Assembly: GCA_963724805.1 (NCBI GenBank)
Contig: CAVRWA010000012.1
Location: 384,900 to 448,899, forward strand
Direction: 5' to 3'
Length of the DNA stretch: 64,000 nt
Origin: CAVQZA01 sp963724805
GTDB taxonomy: Bacteria; Actinomycetota; Thermoleophilia; Gaiellales; Gaiellaceae
The notes under the pieces are model-generated. The model did no database searches. It was not told the origin of the DNA and was given only the letters and a program-made list of their open reading frames with translations. The position numbers and the translations under genes are program-made. Below are positions 27,102 to 35,105 of this stretch, one piece after another (the stretch's first letter is position 1; each line of letters starts with the position of its first letter).

Positions 27102-27787
27102 GACGCGACCGGGGGCTTGATCACTACGGTCGTCCCGTAGTGCGAGAGGTCGACCGTGCGCACGGCGTTCGACGGATCGCCCGTCTCGACCGGGCCCGAG
27201 ATGCGAACCCGCAGCAGGCGGGAGCTCTGCTTGTCGATCCAGAGGTCGACGTCGACGAGCTTCGCGCTCGGCGGGTTGCCGAGGATCGGCGAGATCGCGC
27301 TCACCGGCACCTGCCCCGTTACGTGGTAGGCGTCCTGCTCGCCCACCTTCTCGCTGCCCGCGCTCTTCACCTGCGTCGCGCCGGCGATCACCGCGAGGAC
27401 GCCCTTCGCAGGATTGAAGAACGTAGCCGGGTCCGTGGCCACGCTCACCGTCTGCCACGCCTGCGTGAACGGGTTGCGGATGTAGTAGCGCCCGTCGACC
27501 ACGATCAGCGTCGAGCGCAGAGGCAGGCCGAGGAGCGTGCCGGTCACGTCGGCCTTGACGTTCCCCGGGAGCACGACGTCACCGTCGGCGTAGATCAGGT
27601 GGAGCCCCTTGGTCGAACGCGGGCCGCGCTGCTCGTCGTAGACGAAGTGGAAGCTCCGCTCGGCGGAGGTCGCCTTCGTCGCAGCGGCAACGATCTGCTC
27701 CGGCGGCGGCCCCTTCGCGCCCCCGCCGCAGCCCGCGAGGACGAGCGCGACGGCCGCGAGCAAGGTCGTTCCGAGGAGCGGACGCAC
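27098..27787 (-). CDS. LppX/LprAFG-type lipoprotein
   Basis: The 229-residue product has a lipoprotein signal with lipobox LAGC (Cys20) followed by a GGG linker and a LolA/LppX-like fold: strands containing YADGDVVLPGNVKADV, LRSTLIVVDGRYYIRNPFTQ and a C-terminal VDLWIDKQSSRLLRVRI. Mycobacterial relatives carry lipids or glycolipids to the outer envelope. It is encoded just upstream of an ABC exporter, which suggests a shared export task. Confidence 0.85.
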   Translation of the reverse strand: MRPLLGTTLLAAVALVLAGCGGGAKGPPPEQIVAAATKATSAERSFHFVYDEQRGPRSTKGLHLIYADGDVVLPGNVKADVTGTLLGLPLRSTLIVVDGRYYIRNPFTQAWQTVSVATDPATFFNPAKGVLAVIAGATQVKSAGSEKVGEQDAYHVTGQVPVSAISPILGNPPSAKLVDVDLWIDKQSSRLLRVRISGPVETGDPSNAVRTVDLSHYGTTVVIKPPVAS

Positions 27788-27830
27788 GGACGGATGGTGT
27801 CGCCCGTGCGCCCGCAGCGCAACTCGCTCC

Positions 27831-28178
27831 CTACATCCCCTTCACGAGACCGATCACGTGCCCCTCGGGGTCCGCGAACATCGCGAGCGTGACCATGGGA
27901 AGCTCGGTGACCGGCATCACGGTCTTGCCGCCGAGTGCCTCCGCCTTGTCGAGGACCGCCTGCGGATCGTCGGTCGAGACGTAGAACGTGACGTGCCCCG
28001 GGCCGCCGTCCTGCGACTGCCCCAGCCCACCGGCGATGCCTTCGCCCTCCTTCTCGACCATCGCGTAGCCCATCTCGGGGATTGCCTCGGTCTTCCAGCC
28101 GAAGAGCTCTCCGTAGAAGCTCTGCAGCGCCGGCAAGTCCTTGCCGACCACCTCGAAATGAACAACCGGGTTCGCCAT
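27831..28178 (-). CDS. VOC family (glyoxalase-like) protein
   Basis: The 115-residue product starts MANPVVHFEVVGKDLPALQS and has one vicinal-oxygen-chelate unit with FYGELFGWKTE and FADPEGHVIGLVKG. The metal ligands are plausible (His in VVHFEV, Glu in DPEGH), but catalysis is not certain. A GGAGGCAGTGGC site precedes the ATG, which decides against an upstream start. It is the last gene of the ArsR-SRPBCC-VOC unit. Confidence 0.88.
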   Translation of the reverse strand: MANPVVHFEVVGKDLPALQSFYGELFGWKTEAIPEMGYAMVEKEGEGIAGGLGQSQDGGPGHVTFYVSTDDPQAVLDKAEALGGKTVMPVTELPMVTLAMFADPEGHVIGLVKGM

Positions 28179-28201
28179 GCCACTGCCTCCTTTTGGTGGG
28201 C

Positions 28202-28672
28202 CTACATCTCTCCCGTGAGCCACGGATCGGGGCCGGGGTCGCCGCCGACGCCCGCGACCGCGAGCCGTCCGAGGTAGTGGTCCCAGCCGTGCCCGTGCGA
28301 CTCGGCCGAAGCGGGGCTCGGCAGATCGCGGTGCGTGAAGCGCAGTGCGGTCTCGCCCCCGCTCGGGACCAGCTCGATCTCGACGGTCGAGGCGCCCGGC
28401 GGCACGCTGGCCGCGCCGTCCTCGCCCGGCTCCCAGCCCCAGGTGTAGACGAGCCGGTGCGGCGGGTCGAGCTCGACGAACTCGCCGGCCGCCGTGTGAC
28501 CAGGGATCACCTCGACGCGGTACTCCCCGCCGGGACGCGCGTCGAACGAGGCGGACATCCCCATCCAGAGCACCGCCTTGTCGGGGTCGACGAGGAACTC
28601 CCAGACGGTCTCCGGGCTGGCGTCGATCACGAGCTCGCGCTCGATCGTGACGCTCTCAGTCGTGCTTTCCAT
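28202..28672 (-). CDS. SRPBCC (AHSA1-like) domain protein
   Basis: The 156-residue product starts MESTTESVTIERELVIDASP and shows the AHSA1/START-like fold with VWEFLVDPDKAVLWMG, GGEYRVEVIPGHTAAGEF and HGHGWDHYLGRL. The cavity protein is commonly encoded beside an ArsR regulator and may bind a hydrophobic ligand. A GAGGAGAGGGAG site precedes the ATG. Its start lies within the 3' end of the regulator gene (17-nt overlap). Confidence 0.88.
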   Translation of the reverse strand: MESTTESVTIERELVIDASPETVWEFLVDPDKAVLWMGMSASFDARPGGEYRVEVIPGHTAAGEFVELDPPHRLVYTWGWEPGEDGAASVPPGASTVEIELVPSGGETALRFTHRDLPSPASAESHGHGWDHYLGRLAVAGVGGDPGPDPWLTGEM

Positions 28673-28985
28673 GCTGCTCCCTCTCCTCTCGTTCGGCCTC
28701 ACGCTTGAGTGCCTCGAGCCGGTCGCCCCAGAACTCCTCCAGGAACGCCTTCAGCTCAGCGATCCCCTCCGGGCGCGCCCGGTAGAGGCGCCTGGCACCG
28801 TTGCGTCGCTCGCTCACGAGCCCCGCCCCCTTCAGGACGTTGAGATGCTGCGAGACCGCCGGTCGCGACACGTCGAAATGCGAGGCGATCTCGCCTGCCG
28901 AGAGCTCTGCGTCCCACACGAGCCGCAGGATCTGACGCCGATGAGGCTCGGCGATCGCTCTCAGCGCAACCTCCACGCGGATCAT
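28656..28985 (-). CDS. ArsR-family transcriptional repressor
   Basis: The 109-residue winged-helix protein has the HTH LSAGEIASHFDVSRPAVSQH followed by LNVLKGAGLVSERRNGARRLY. No metal-binding cysteine pair is present, so it is the non-metal subtype found with SRPBCC genes. The outer ATG (28985) is given. A TTGACA, 17-nt spacer and TTACAT box end just at this ATG, so the true start may be GTG at 28976 on a leaderless mRNA. An operator-like repeat lies in the spacer, which suggests autoregulation. Confidence 0.9.
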   Translation of the reverse strand: MIRVEVALRAIAEPHRRQILRLVWDAELSAGEIASHFDVSRPAVSQHLNVLKGAGLVSERRNGARRLYRARPEGIAELKAFLEEFWGDRLEALKREAEREEREQHGKHD

Positions 28986-29016
28986 GTAAGCAGTTGCTTA
29001 CGTAAGTGTCAACTTA
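28984..29016 (-). promoter_or_regulatory. Promoter and operator of the ArsR-SRPBCC-VOC operon
   Basis: On the minus strand TTGACA (29012-29007) is followed, after 17 nt, by TTACAT (28989-28984). Inverted repeat GTAAGCA-GT-TGCTTAC (28986-29001) covers the -10 and spacer. A second repeat TAAGT-GTCA-ACTTA (29003-29016) covers the -35. This is the typical layout for an autorepressor. Confidence 0.7.
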
Positions 29017-29554
29017 AATCGCCGGAGGAGCCGTCGACGACCAGATCGGCGAAGCGCCACGGCTCCTGCGCGGCGAGATACCGCTCCTCCTCGGGCATCC
29101 ACTCGTCGAGCCAGCGCCCGCGGGCACTTTCGCCGTCCCGTTCGAGTCCGCGCGCGAGCCGGACGGCGTGCGGCGCCTCGACCCAGATCCGGAAGTCGTA
29201 GAGCCCGCGCAGCTCCTCGCGGGTCGAGTAGTTCCCGTCGACCACCACCACGCCTCGGGCGGAGACGCTGCGCCACTCGGCCATCGAGTCGGCGCCCCAG
29301 TCGTAGCGCTGGTACCGCGCCGCCTCGCCGCGGGAGAGCGGAAGCAGCACCTGGTCGCGGAGCCGGCGCCACTCGAAGTTGCCCCCGATGTCGGGGTCGC
29401 CGGGCGCGAGCCGGGTCGCGGAGGGCCGGTAGAAGTCGTCGAACTCGACCACCGTCGCGTCGCGGAGGCACGCGACGAGCGCCCGCGCGAAGGTGCTCTT
29501 GCCCGCGCCGCCGCGCCCGTCGATCCCGACGAGCACGGCGCGGTCGGAGCTCAT
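29009..29554 (-). CDS. P-loop kinase, uridine kinase-like
   Basis: The 181-residue product starts MSSDRAVLVGIDGRGGAGKS, containing a clear Walker A (GRGGAGKST), then VVEFDDFYRP, which matches the DDFY motif of uridine or phosphoribulokinase-like enzymes, and VVVVDGNYS. The substrate is not certain; nucleoside or pantothenate kinases are related. A GAGGGA site precedes the ATG. The last bases overlap the promoter of the ArsR operon. Confidence 0.8.
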   Translation of the reverse strand: MSSDRAVLVGIDGRGGAGKSTFARALVACLRDATVVEFDDFYRPSATRLAPGDPDIGGNFEWRRLRDQVLLPLSRGEAARYQRYDWGADSMAEWRSVSARGVVVVDGNYSTREELRGLYDFRIWVEAPHAVRLARGLERDGESARGRWLDEWMPEEERYLAAQEPWRFADLVVDGSSGDLS

Positions 29555-29708
29555 GCGTCCCTCGAGCTCCAGCACGAGCCCCGAGCTCACAAGGCGGAGG
29601 CAATCATCAGGGTCAGTGCGTGGCGGCGCACGCTTTGCATCGTAGTGGCGACGCCGCGCCCGACCCGCGCGGGCGCGGCCAACAAGCGCCGGGACGAGAG
29701 AAGGGCGA

Positions 29709-29759
29709 CGCCGGAAAGTCGTCATGGCTTCGGCGCAGCCGAAGCCGGACTTTCCGGCG
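29709..29759 (-). repeat. tRNA-linked double-stem repeat, copy A
   Basis: The 51-nt element has a perfect 12-bp outer stem (CGCCGGAAAGTC with GACTTTCCGGCG) and an inner 9-bp stem (GGCTTCGGC with GCCGAAGCC). On the minus strand it begins 3 nt after the discriminator base of tRNA-Arg(UCG). A second copy follows tRNA-Gly at the same spacing. It may act as a terminator or be a dispersed palindromic repeat. Confidence 0.85.
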
Positions 29760-29762
29760 AGA

Positions 29763-29835
29763 CGGCCCCGGGAGGAGTCGAACCTCCGCACGCGGATTCG
29801 AAGTCCGCCGCTCTGATCCGCTGAGCTACGGGGCC
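29763..29835 (-). tRNA. tRNA-Arg (UCG)
   Basis: The minus-strand acceptor GGCCCCG pairs with CGGGGCC. The anticodon arm GCGGA-CTTCGAA-TCCGC gives anticodon UCG. The T-loop GGTTCGACTCC is canonical. Discriminator G; no encoded CCA. A CATACT box precedes the 5' end by about 9 nt. Confidence 0.95.
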
Positions 29836-29865
29836 TGAGCCCTGAGTATGCCCGGCCCGGTCGGT

Positions 29866-30318
29866 TCAGCGGGTGACGGCTCGCCCGCTCAGCTCCGTGA
29901 GGCGGATCCGGAACGAGACGACGCCCTCACCGAGCGGGCGCGGAGCCTCCGTCGTCGCCGCACGCGCGAAACGGTCTCGCAACAGCGCGAGCGCCGTCTC
30001 GATGTCGCCGCCGCCGAGCTCCTCGAAGCCGCCCTGCGCGATCACGCTGCGCCAGCTCCCGCGACCGTCCGTGTCGTACTCGTCGACCTCGACGCACACG
30101 CTGGGGTTCTCGCGCATCATCGTCATCTTCTGGCCCTCTGAGGTCACCGAGTAGATGCACTCGCCGTCGTAGACGTAGATCACCGGGACGACATAGGTGA
30201 GCCCGTCGACGTGACACCCGAGGCGGGCGATGCGCTGCTCGAGGAGGAACGTGTCGATCTCCTCGCGCGAGAGCTCTTGAATCGCACCGCGATCGGGAGC
30301 GTGCCGGTCCGACGTCAT
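29866..30318 (-). CDS. Pyridoxamine 5'-phosphate oxidase-family FMN-binding protein
   Basis: The 150-residue split-barrel protein has LSREEIDTFLLEQRIARLGC, GLTYVVPVIYVYDGE and QKMTMMRENPSVCVEVDE, typical for small flavin/F420-binding proteins of actinobacteria. The exact cofactor cannot be told by eye. The ATG at 30318 was chosen over an in-frame start 9 nt upstream because a TAGGTT -10 box ends 7 nt before it, consistent with a leaderless mRNA. Confidence 0.82.
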   Translation of the reverse strand: MTSDRHAPDRGAIQELSREEIDTFLLEQRIARLGCHVDGLTYVVPVIYVYDGECIYSVTSEGQKMTMMRENPSVCVEVDEYDTDGRGSWRSVIAQGGFEELGGGDIETALALLRDRFARAATTEAPRPLGEGVVSFRIRLTELSGRAVTR

Positions 30319-30427
30319 CGGCGCCAACCTACCGCACGGTCTGGTAGAAGTTCGCAGCCCTCCGGATGACCTGCGGCTCTCTCACCTCGCGAGTGATCGC
30401 CCGCACGCGACGACGAGGTTCTCGCGC

Positions 30428-31942
30428 GTGAAGCGTGCCCTTCTCGTCGCGGTGCTCTCACTCGCGGCAGCGATCGCGTTCCTGGCCCGCCACGAGCTGG
30501 GCGAGGCCGCCTCCGCCGGTGCGCCCTGGACGGCGCCGGCTCCGGCGGCCGCCGCCGGAATCCACAAGATCAAGCACGTGGTCGTGATCATGCAGGAGAA
30601 CCGGTCGTTCGACTCCTACTTCGGCACCTATCCGGGAGCGGACGGGATCCCGATGCGAAACGGCGTGCCGAGCGCCTGCGTGCCAGACCCTGCCACGGCC
30701 GGCTGCGTCAGGCCGTATCACGACGCTGCCGACCGGAACGCCGGCGGGCCGCACGACACGCTCGACGCTCGCAAGGACGTCGCGGGCGGGCGGATGGACG
30801 GCTTCATCGCTCAGGCACGCGACGGCCGCAGGCGCGTGTGCCGGAGCAACCCGGACAACCCGGCCTGCTCGCAGAGCCCCGCCGAGCCCGACGTGATGGG
30901 CTTCCACGACTGGCGCGAGATTCCGAACTACTGGCGGTACGCGAGCGACTTCGTGCTCCAGGACCACATGTTCGAGTCGGACGCCTCCTGGAGCCTCCCC
31001 TCGCACCTGTTCATGGTCTCGGCCTGGTCCGCGAGATGTTCGCAAGAGGGGAACCCAATGAGCTGTCGCGCTGCGATCCAGGACCCCGGCTCGCCGCCCG
31101 GCGAGCCTCAGAACACGACCGGCGCGGTCCCCCACTACGACTGGACCGACCTGACGTACCTCCTGCACCGGGCTCGCCTGAGCTGGCGCTACTACGTGCT
31201 CAAGGGCTCGCAACCCGACTGCGCCGACGACGAGATGCTCTGCAAGGCGGTGCCGCAGAACGCGAAGACACCTGGAATCTGGAACCCGCTGCCGTGGTTC
31301 ACCGACGTGAAGCAGGATCAGCAGCTCGCCGACATCGCGCCGCTCGACTCGTTCCTGAAGGCGGCGAAGCGAGGCACGCTCCCGTCGGTCTCGTGGATCA
31401 CCCCGAGCCAGGCCGTGAGCGACCACCCGCCCGCTCTCGTGAGCAAGGGGCAGGCGTACGTCACCGGGCTCCTGAACGCGATCATGCGCAGCCCCGACTG
31501 GAGCTCGACAGCGATCTTCCTCGCGTGGGACGACTGGGGCGGCTTCTACGACCACGTCGTTCCGCCGCGCGTCGATTCCCAGGGATACGGGCTTCGGGTG
31601 CCGTCGCTCGTGATCAGCCCGTATGCGCGCCGCGGCTTCGTCGACCATCAGGTCCTGAGCTTCGACGCCTATCTCGAGTTCATCGAGGACGACTTCCTCG
31701 GCGGCACTCGCCTCGATCCGCTCACCGACGGCCGGCCCGACTCACGCCCGACGGTGCGCGAGAACGCGAAGATCCTCGGCAACCTCGTCCGGGACTTCGA
31801 CTTCTCGCAGAAGCCGCGGCCACCTCTGCTCCTTTCGCCGCACCCCCTCCCCTCCCCGATCGCTGCGCTTCCGTGGCTGAAGGGCCTTCTCCTCGCCGGG
31901 CAGGCCCGACACCCGGCGGCGCACACGGCTGCCCACGCCTAG
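30428..31942 (+). CDS. Secreted phosphoesterase (phospholipase C / acid phosphatase family)
   Basis: The 504-residue protein has an N-terminal Sec signal (about 1-30) and the family start IKHVVVIMQENRSFDSYFGT, where the ENRSFD residues bind metal. It continues with FVLQDHMFESDASWSLPSHL, SWITPSQAVSDHPPALVSKG and WDDWGGFYDHVVPP, all typical for bacterial phospholipase C. It probably cleaves extracellular phosphodiesters. A second secreted phosphatase gene follows after tRNA-His, hinting at phosphate scavenging. Confidence 0.88.
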   Translation: MKRALLVAVLSLAAAIAFLARHELGEAASAGAPWTAPAPAAAAGIHKIKHVVVIMQENRSFDSYFGTYPGADGIPMRNGVPSACVPDPATAGCVRPYHDAADRNAGGPHDTLDARKDVAGGRMDGFIAQARDGRRRVCRSNPDNPACSQSPAEPDVMGFHDWREIPNYWRYASDFVLQDHMFESDASWSLPSHLFMVSAWSARCSQEGNPMSCRAAIQDPGSPPGEPQNTTGAVPHYDWTDLTYLLHRARLSWRYYVLKGSQPDCADDEMLCKAVPQNAKTPGIWNPLPWFTDVKQDQQLADIAPLDSFLKAAKRGTLPSVSWITPSQAVSDHPPALVSKGQAYVTGLLNAIMRSPDWSSTAIFLAWDDWGGFYDHVVPPRVDSQGYGLRVPSLVISPYARRGFVDHQVLSFDAYLEFIEDDFLGGTRLDPLTDGRPDSRPTVRENAKILGNLVRDFDFSQKPRPPLLLSPHPLPSPIAALPWLKGLLLAGQARHPAAHTAAHA

Positions 31943-32013
31943 CCGATCTGCGGAGACCCGGTACGGAGCGGCCTTCGGCCGCGCGTCCGGCTCGCTATCC
32001 TGTCCCCGCTCAC

Positions 32014-32087
32014 GGTGGCGGTAGCTCAGTTGGTAGAGCCCCCGGTTGTGGTCCGGGTGGTCGCGGGTTCGAATCCCGTCCGCCACC
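32014..32087 (+). tRNA. tRNA-His (GUG)
   Basis: The gene starts GGTGGCGG, so the extra G at -1 is encoded and pairs with the terminal C. The anticodon loop reads TTGTGGT, giving GUG. The T-loop GGGTTCGAATCCC is canonical. No CCA is encoded. Total length is 74 nt. Confidence 0.95.
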
Positions 32088-32129
32088 CTTCACCGGCCCG
32101 GTACCAGAGGGTCACCCATCTGAAACCAA

Positions 32130-32180
32130 GGTCCGCCGTAGCCTCGACTGCGAGAGCCGCCGGCATTGGGTCGGCGGACC
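32130..32180 (+). other. Stem-loop in the phoX leader
   Basis: The 9-nt arms GGTCCGCCG (32130-32138) and CGGCGGACC (32172-32180) are perfect complements. They enclose 33 nt that contain a small inner stem (CTCG-ACTG-CGAG). The structure ends 16 nt before the phoX GTG start. It could terminate tRNA-His transcription or regulate phoX. Confidence 0.5.
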
Positions 32181-32196
32181 AGCGATAGGGGGAACC

Positions 32197-33870
32197 GTGA
32201 GAGGAAAGGCCATTCTGGGCGTGGCGGCCGTCGCCGGCGCCGCGATCTTCGCAGCGACGGTCGGGGCGTCGCTGCTCGGCGTCTCGGACCTGACGACAGT
32301 GCCTGCCGCCGCACCGAAGGCGGCAGGGTACGCACCGGCTTCACAGCTGTCGACGGAGCTTCGCCAGACGCTCGTCGCACAGGGGTCGATGCCACTCGAG
32401 AACCCGCAAGGAATCGTCGGTTGGTACGGCTACGAGAACGACGCGCCGAGCCCGACCGACGCCTCGCTGCCACAGTTCGTTCCCGCAGCGGGCAGCACGA
32501 CGGAGGCGCAGAAGACCGAGCCCGACAAGAACGTGTACCTCGTCCTGAAGAACCAGCACGGAGCCGATCCGCACTACGACTACGGCACCCACTTCCTCTT
32601 CCAGGGGCACGAGGGAGGCGTGACGGTCGCGGGCACGACCGTCAAGCAGGGGTACATCACGCGAGTGAACCTCGATGCCGACTCTGCGCATCGCGTCACG
32701 CTGATGGCGACCAAGGACGTGAAGGGTGATCCGATCCAGACGATCGACGGCATCACCTGGGACCCCGTTGCACAGCGGCTCCTCCTCACTACCGAGAACG
32801 CGTCGGCGCCCACGTACGCGGCCACGCTTGGTTTACCGTCGCAGGTCGAGGACGTCTCGGGCGCGCTCGGGCGCGGCGGCTATGAGGGAGTCCAGAACGA
32901 CTCCGACGGGAACCTCTGGATCGTCGAGGACATCGGCGGCTCCAACAAGCCGGGCACGACTGCGAGGCGGCCGAACAGCTTCGTGTACCGCTACGTCCCG
33001 TCCAGACCGGGCGACCTGCACAACGGGAAGCTCCAGGTGCTCCAGGTGCTCAACCAGGCCGGCGCACCGGTCACGTTCGAGTCGCAGGAGGCGGTCAACG
33101 CGCCCGACCAGGTCGCGCTGCGCACCTACGGCCTGAGCTTCAACACGAAGTGGATCACGATCCACGACACGGGAGTCGACGGCACCGCGCCGTTCAACGC
33201 GAACACGCTCGCCAAGGCGTCGCACGGGACGCCGTTCAAGCGGCCGGAGAACGGTCAGTTCCGCCCGGGCTCGAAGTTCGGCGAGTTCTACTTCGACGAG
33301 ACCGGCGACACAAACGCGACGAGTCCCGAGAACGGCAACACGGTCACGGGTGCCGGCGGTGCAGGCGGCTGGGCGTCGATCTTCAAGCTCACCCAGCACA
33401 GCGGATCCTCGAGCACCGGCAAGCTGTCGCTCCTCTACGAGGGGAACGAGTCGGCGGCGGGGCTCGACAACGTGACGTTCCTCTCGCGGAACCTGATCAC
33501 GTTCGGCGAGGACGCGGGCGACACGCTGCACACGCAACGCAACGGTCTCGACTCCGCCTTCGTGTTCGATGTCCGGAAGGACTACTCGGGCGGCGCCCAG
33601 CCGATCCGGTGGCTCGCCGAGGGTCGAGACGCCTCCGCCACGCTCGACTCCGCCAACGGCGGCTTCGGCAAGAACGACGGCGACAACGAGACCACCGGCG
33701 TCCACGTCTCCGACGGGGACCCGAGCGAGAACGGCATCCTCGGCGCGAAGTCGCCGAGCCTCAGCGCCTCGAGCTCGAAATGGCGCTGGTTCTACACCCA
33801 GCAGCACGGCGACAACTTCACCTGGGAAGTGACGCTCGTGCGGCCGGGCCACGACCACGACGACGACTGA
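32197..33870 (+). CDS. PhoX-family secreted phosphatase (DUF839)
   Basis: The 557-residue product begins MRGKAILGVAAVAGAAIFAA, a Sec-type signal. The body matches the PhoX/DUF839 beta-propeller: GTHFLFQGHEGG, YITRVNLDADSAHRVTLMAT, GGYEGVQNDSDGNLWIVEDI, and an acidic metal-binding C-terminal stretch. PhoX enzymes are calcium/iron alkaline phosphatases that release phosphate from organic esters. The GTG at 32197 has an AGGGGGAA site in front. A strong terminator follows. Confidence 0.82.
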   Translation: MRGKAILGVAAVAGAAIFAATVGASLLGVSDLTTVPAAAPKAAGYAPASQLSTELRQTLVAQGSMPLENPQGIVGWYGYENDAPSPTDASLPQFVPAAGSTTEAQKTEPDKNVYLVLKNQHGADPHYDYGTHFLFQGHEGGVTVAGTTVKQGYITRVNLDADSAHRVTLMATKDVKGDPIQTIDGITWDPVAQRLLLTTENASAPTYAATLGLPSQVEDVSGALGRGGYEGVQNDSDGNLWIVEDIGGSNKPGTTARRPNSFVYRYVPSRPGDLHNGKLQVLQVLNQAGAPVTFESQEAVNAPDQVALRTYGLSFNTKWITIHDTGVDGTAPFNANTLAKASHGTPFKRPENGQFRPGSKFGEFYFDETGDTNATSPENGNTVTGAGGAGGWASIFKLTQHSGSSSTGKLSLLYEGNESAAGLDNVTFLSRNLITFGEDAGDTLHTQRNGLDSAFVFDVRKDYSGGAQPIRWLAEGRDASATLDSANGGFGKNDGDNETTGVHVSDGDPSENGILGAKSPSLSASSSKWRWFYTQQHGDNFTWEVTLVRPGHDHDDD

Positions 33871-33894
33871 CCGCGCACGGGCCAACCGAACGAA

Positions 33895-33920
33895 GAGGGC
33901 CCGGCTCCGGCCGGGCCCTC
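33895..33920. terminator. Bidirectional terminator hairpin
   Basis: GAGGGCCCGGC and GCCGGGCCCTC form a perfect 11-bp stem with loop TCCG. It lies between the convergent phoX and TIR genes and can serve both. No long U tract follows on either side. Confidence 0.75.
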
Positions 33921-33947
33921 AACCGTCGCTCGATGGTTCAGGAAGCC

Positions 33948-34826
33948 CTAGCCGCCGATTCGCTGGAACGTGACCTGCTCGCCGGCGTTGGTGACTCCGA
34001 CGATCCGCTGCGGACCGCATTCGGAAACCTGCACCAACGCGACGTAGGGAACGGTGAGAAGGCCGTTGCTCTGCATCCCCTGAAGACCGATCTGGTTCAT
34101 GATGGGGTTTGCCTGCCACTGCCCTTCCAGGGCGCTCGTCATTCCCATCGGGTCGATCAGCTGGCCCTGGAACAAGCCGTTGGGCAAGAGTTGCAGACGC
34201 GCTTGCGCGACGAGGCCCGGCTGGAACGGCGATTGAATCTGCACCTGCCAAGCGCCGGGCAGGACCTGGATCAGGGAGGCCGGTTCCGGCGGGGCGGCCG
34301 GTTCCGGAAACGCACTGAAGCCGGGCTCGTCCGGGGGAGCGGCCGGCTCGGCCCAGTCGGACACACCGTTCGACTCGGGCTTCACGCCCGTGATGCCCCA
34401 GAGCAGCCGCTCTATGCCTTCCTGCCTCAGACCGGCGTGCAGGTCGACCCACGTGCGCGTGGACAGGAACATCGGCAGCCTGGGTGCCGCGTCACATCCG
34501 GGCAACAGCACGGGGATCACCGAGCGCCTCTCGCGCACGGCGAACTGGAGCGCGGCCTCGGCCTCCTCGTCCTCCCACGGGCCGATCCCGCTCGGCCCGA
34601 CCAGGACGGCGACGCACTTCGAGCCCCGGATGCCCTCCTCGATCAGGTCCTGCCACGACTGGCCCGGCGGCAGTTCGTCCTCGTCGAACCAGACGCTCAA
34701 CCGGGCGGCGACGAGCCGTTGCTTCAGCTTGCGGACGAGAGGCCGGTCCGGGCTGTGGTAGCTCAGAAAGACGTCGAAACGATGAGCTCCCGAACCACCT
34801 GACGATTCAGAACGAAGTCCCGACAT
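33948..34826 (-). CDS. TIR-domain protein with an additional C-terminal domain
   Basis: The 292-residue protein has a TIR domain (about 16-145) with FDVFLSYHSPDRPLVRKL, WFDEDELPPGQSWQDLIEEG and KCVAVLVGPSGIGPWEDEE. A Pro/Ala-rich linker (about 150-183) leads to a C-terminal domain (185-292) with regular short strands, including GAWQVQIQSPFQPG, LLPNGLFQGQLIDPMG and GVTNAGEQVTFQRI. TIR domains in bacteria often cleave NAD in immunity; whether the catalytic Glu is present cannot be settled by eye. The gene stands alone between phoX and a tRNA. A weak TAGGCC box ends 7 nt before the ATG. Confidence 0.85.
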   Translation of the reverse strand: MSGLRSESSGGSGAHRFDVFLSYHSPDRPLVRKLKQRLVAARLSVWFDEDELPPGQSWQDLIEEGIRGSKCVAVLVGPSGIGPWEDEEAEAALQFAVRERRSVIPVLLPGCDAAPRLPMFLSTRTWVDLHAGLRQEGIERLLWGITGVKPESNGVSDWAEPAAPPDEPGFSAFPEPAAPPEPASLIQVLPGAWQVQIQSPFQPGLVAQARLQLLPNGLFQGQLIDPMGMTSALEGQWQANPIMNQIGLQGMQSNGLLTVPYVALVQVSECGPQRIVGVTNAGEQVTFQRIGG

Positions 34827-34925
34827 AGCGTGGGGCCTACCCGAGTGGTCAGATCGAAACTGGCGGCGGACCGACGTCGCGTCAGTGCCGGCGGAGCATA
34901 CCACCGGTCAACTCCGCTCTTGAGG

Positions 34926-34998
34926 TGCGCCCGGGAGGATTCGAACCTCCGACCAACGGCTTAGAAGGCCGTCGCTCTGTCCACTGAGCTACGGGCGC
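34926..34998 (-). tRNA. tRNA-Arg (UCU)
   Basis: The minus-strand acceptor GCGCCCG pairs with CGGGCGC. The anticodon arm ACGGC-CTTCTAA-GCCGT gives UCU. The T-loop GGTTCGAATCC is canonical, discriminator A. A TACCCT box lies about 10 nt upstream of the 5' end. Its 5' half and upstream flank are duplicated at 35061-35126. Confidence 0.95.
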
Positions 34999-35060
34999 GC
35001 AAGAGCGAAGGGTACAAGCGCTCTACTCCGGGGAACGTGCGCCAGCTCTCTCCCCTGCGA

Positions 35061-35105
35061 AACGGCTTAGAAGGCCGTCGCTCTGTCCACTGAGCTACGG
35101 GCGCG
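35061..35105 (-). pseudogene. Duplicated 5' half of tRNA-Arg(UCU)
   Basis: This segment repeats the 45 nt at 34955-34999 exactly: the D arm, the anticodon stem and UCU loop, and the 5' acceptor strand. The similarity continues into the upstream flank with its GTACCCTT box. The 3' half (T arm and acceptor 3' strand) is missing, so it cannot make a tRNA. The duplication offset is 106 bp. Confidence 0.9.

Noticed and set aside
29620..29838. Short frames across tRNA-Arg(UCG) and the repeat
   Set aside because: They cover a tRNA and a structured repeat and show no coding character.
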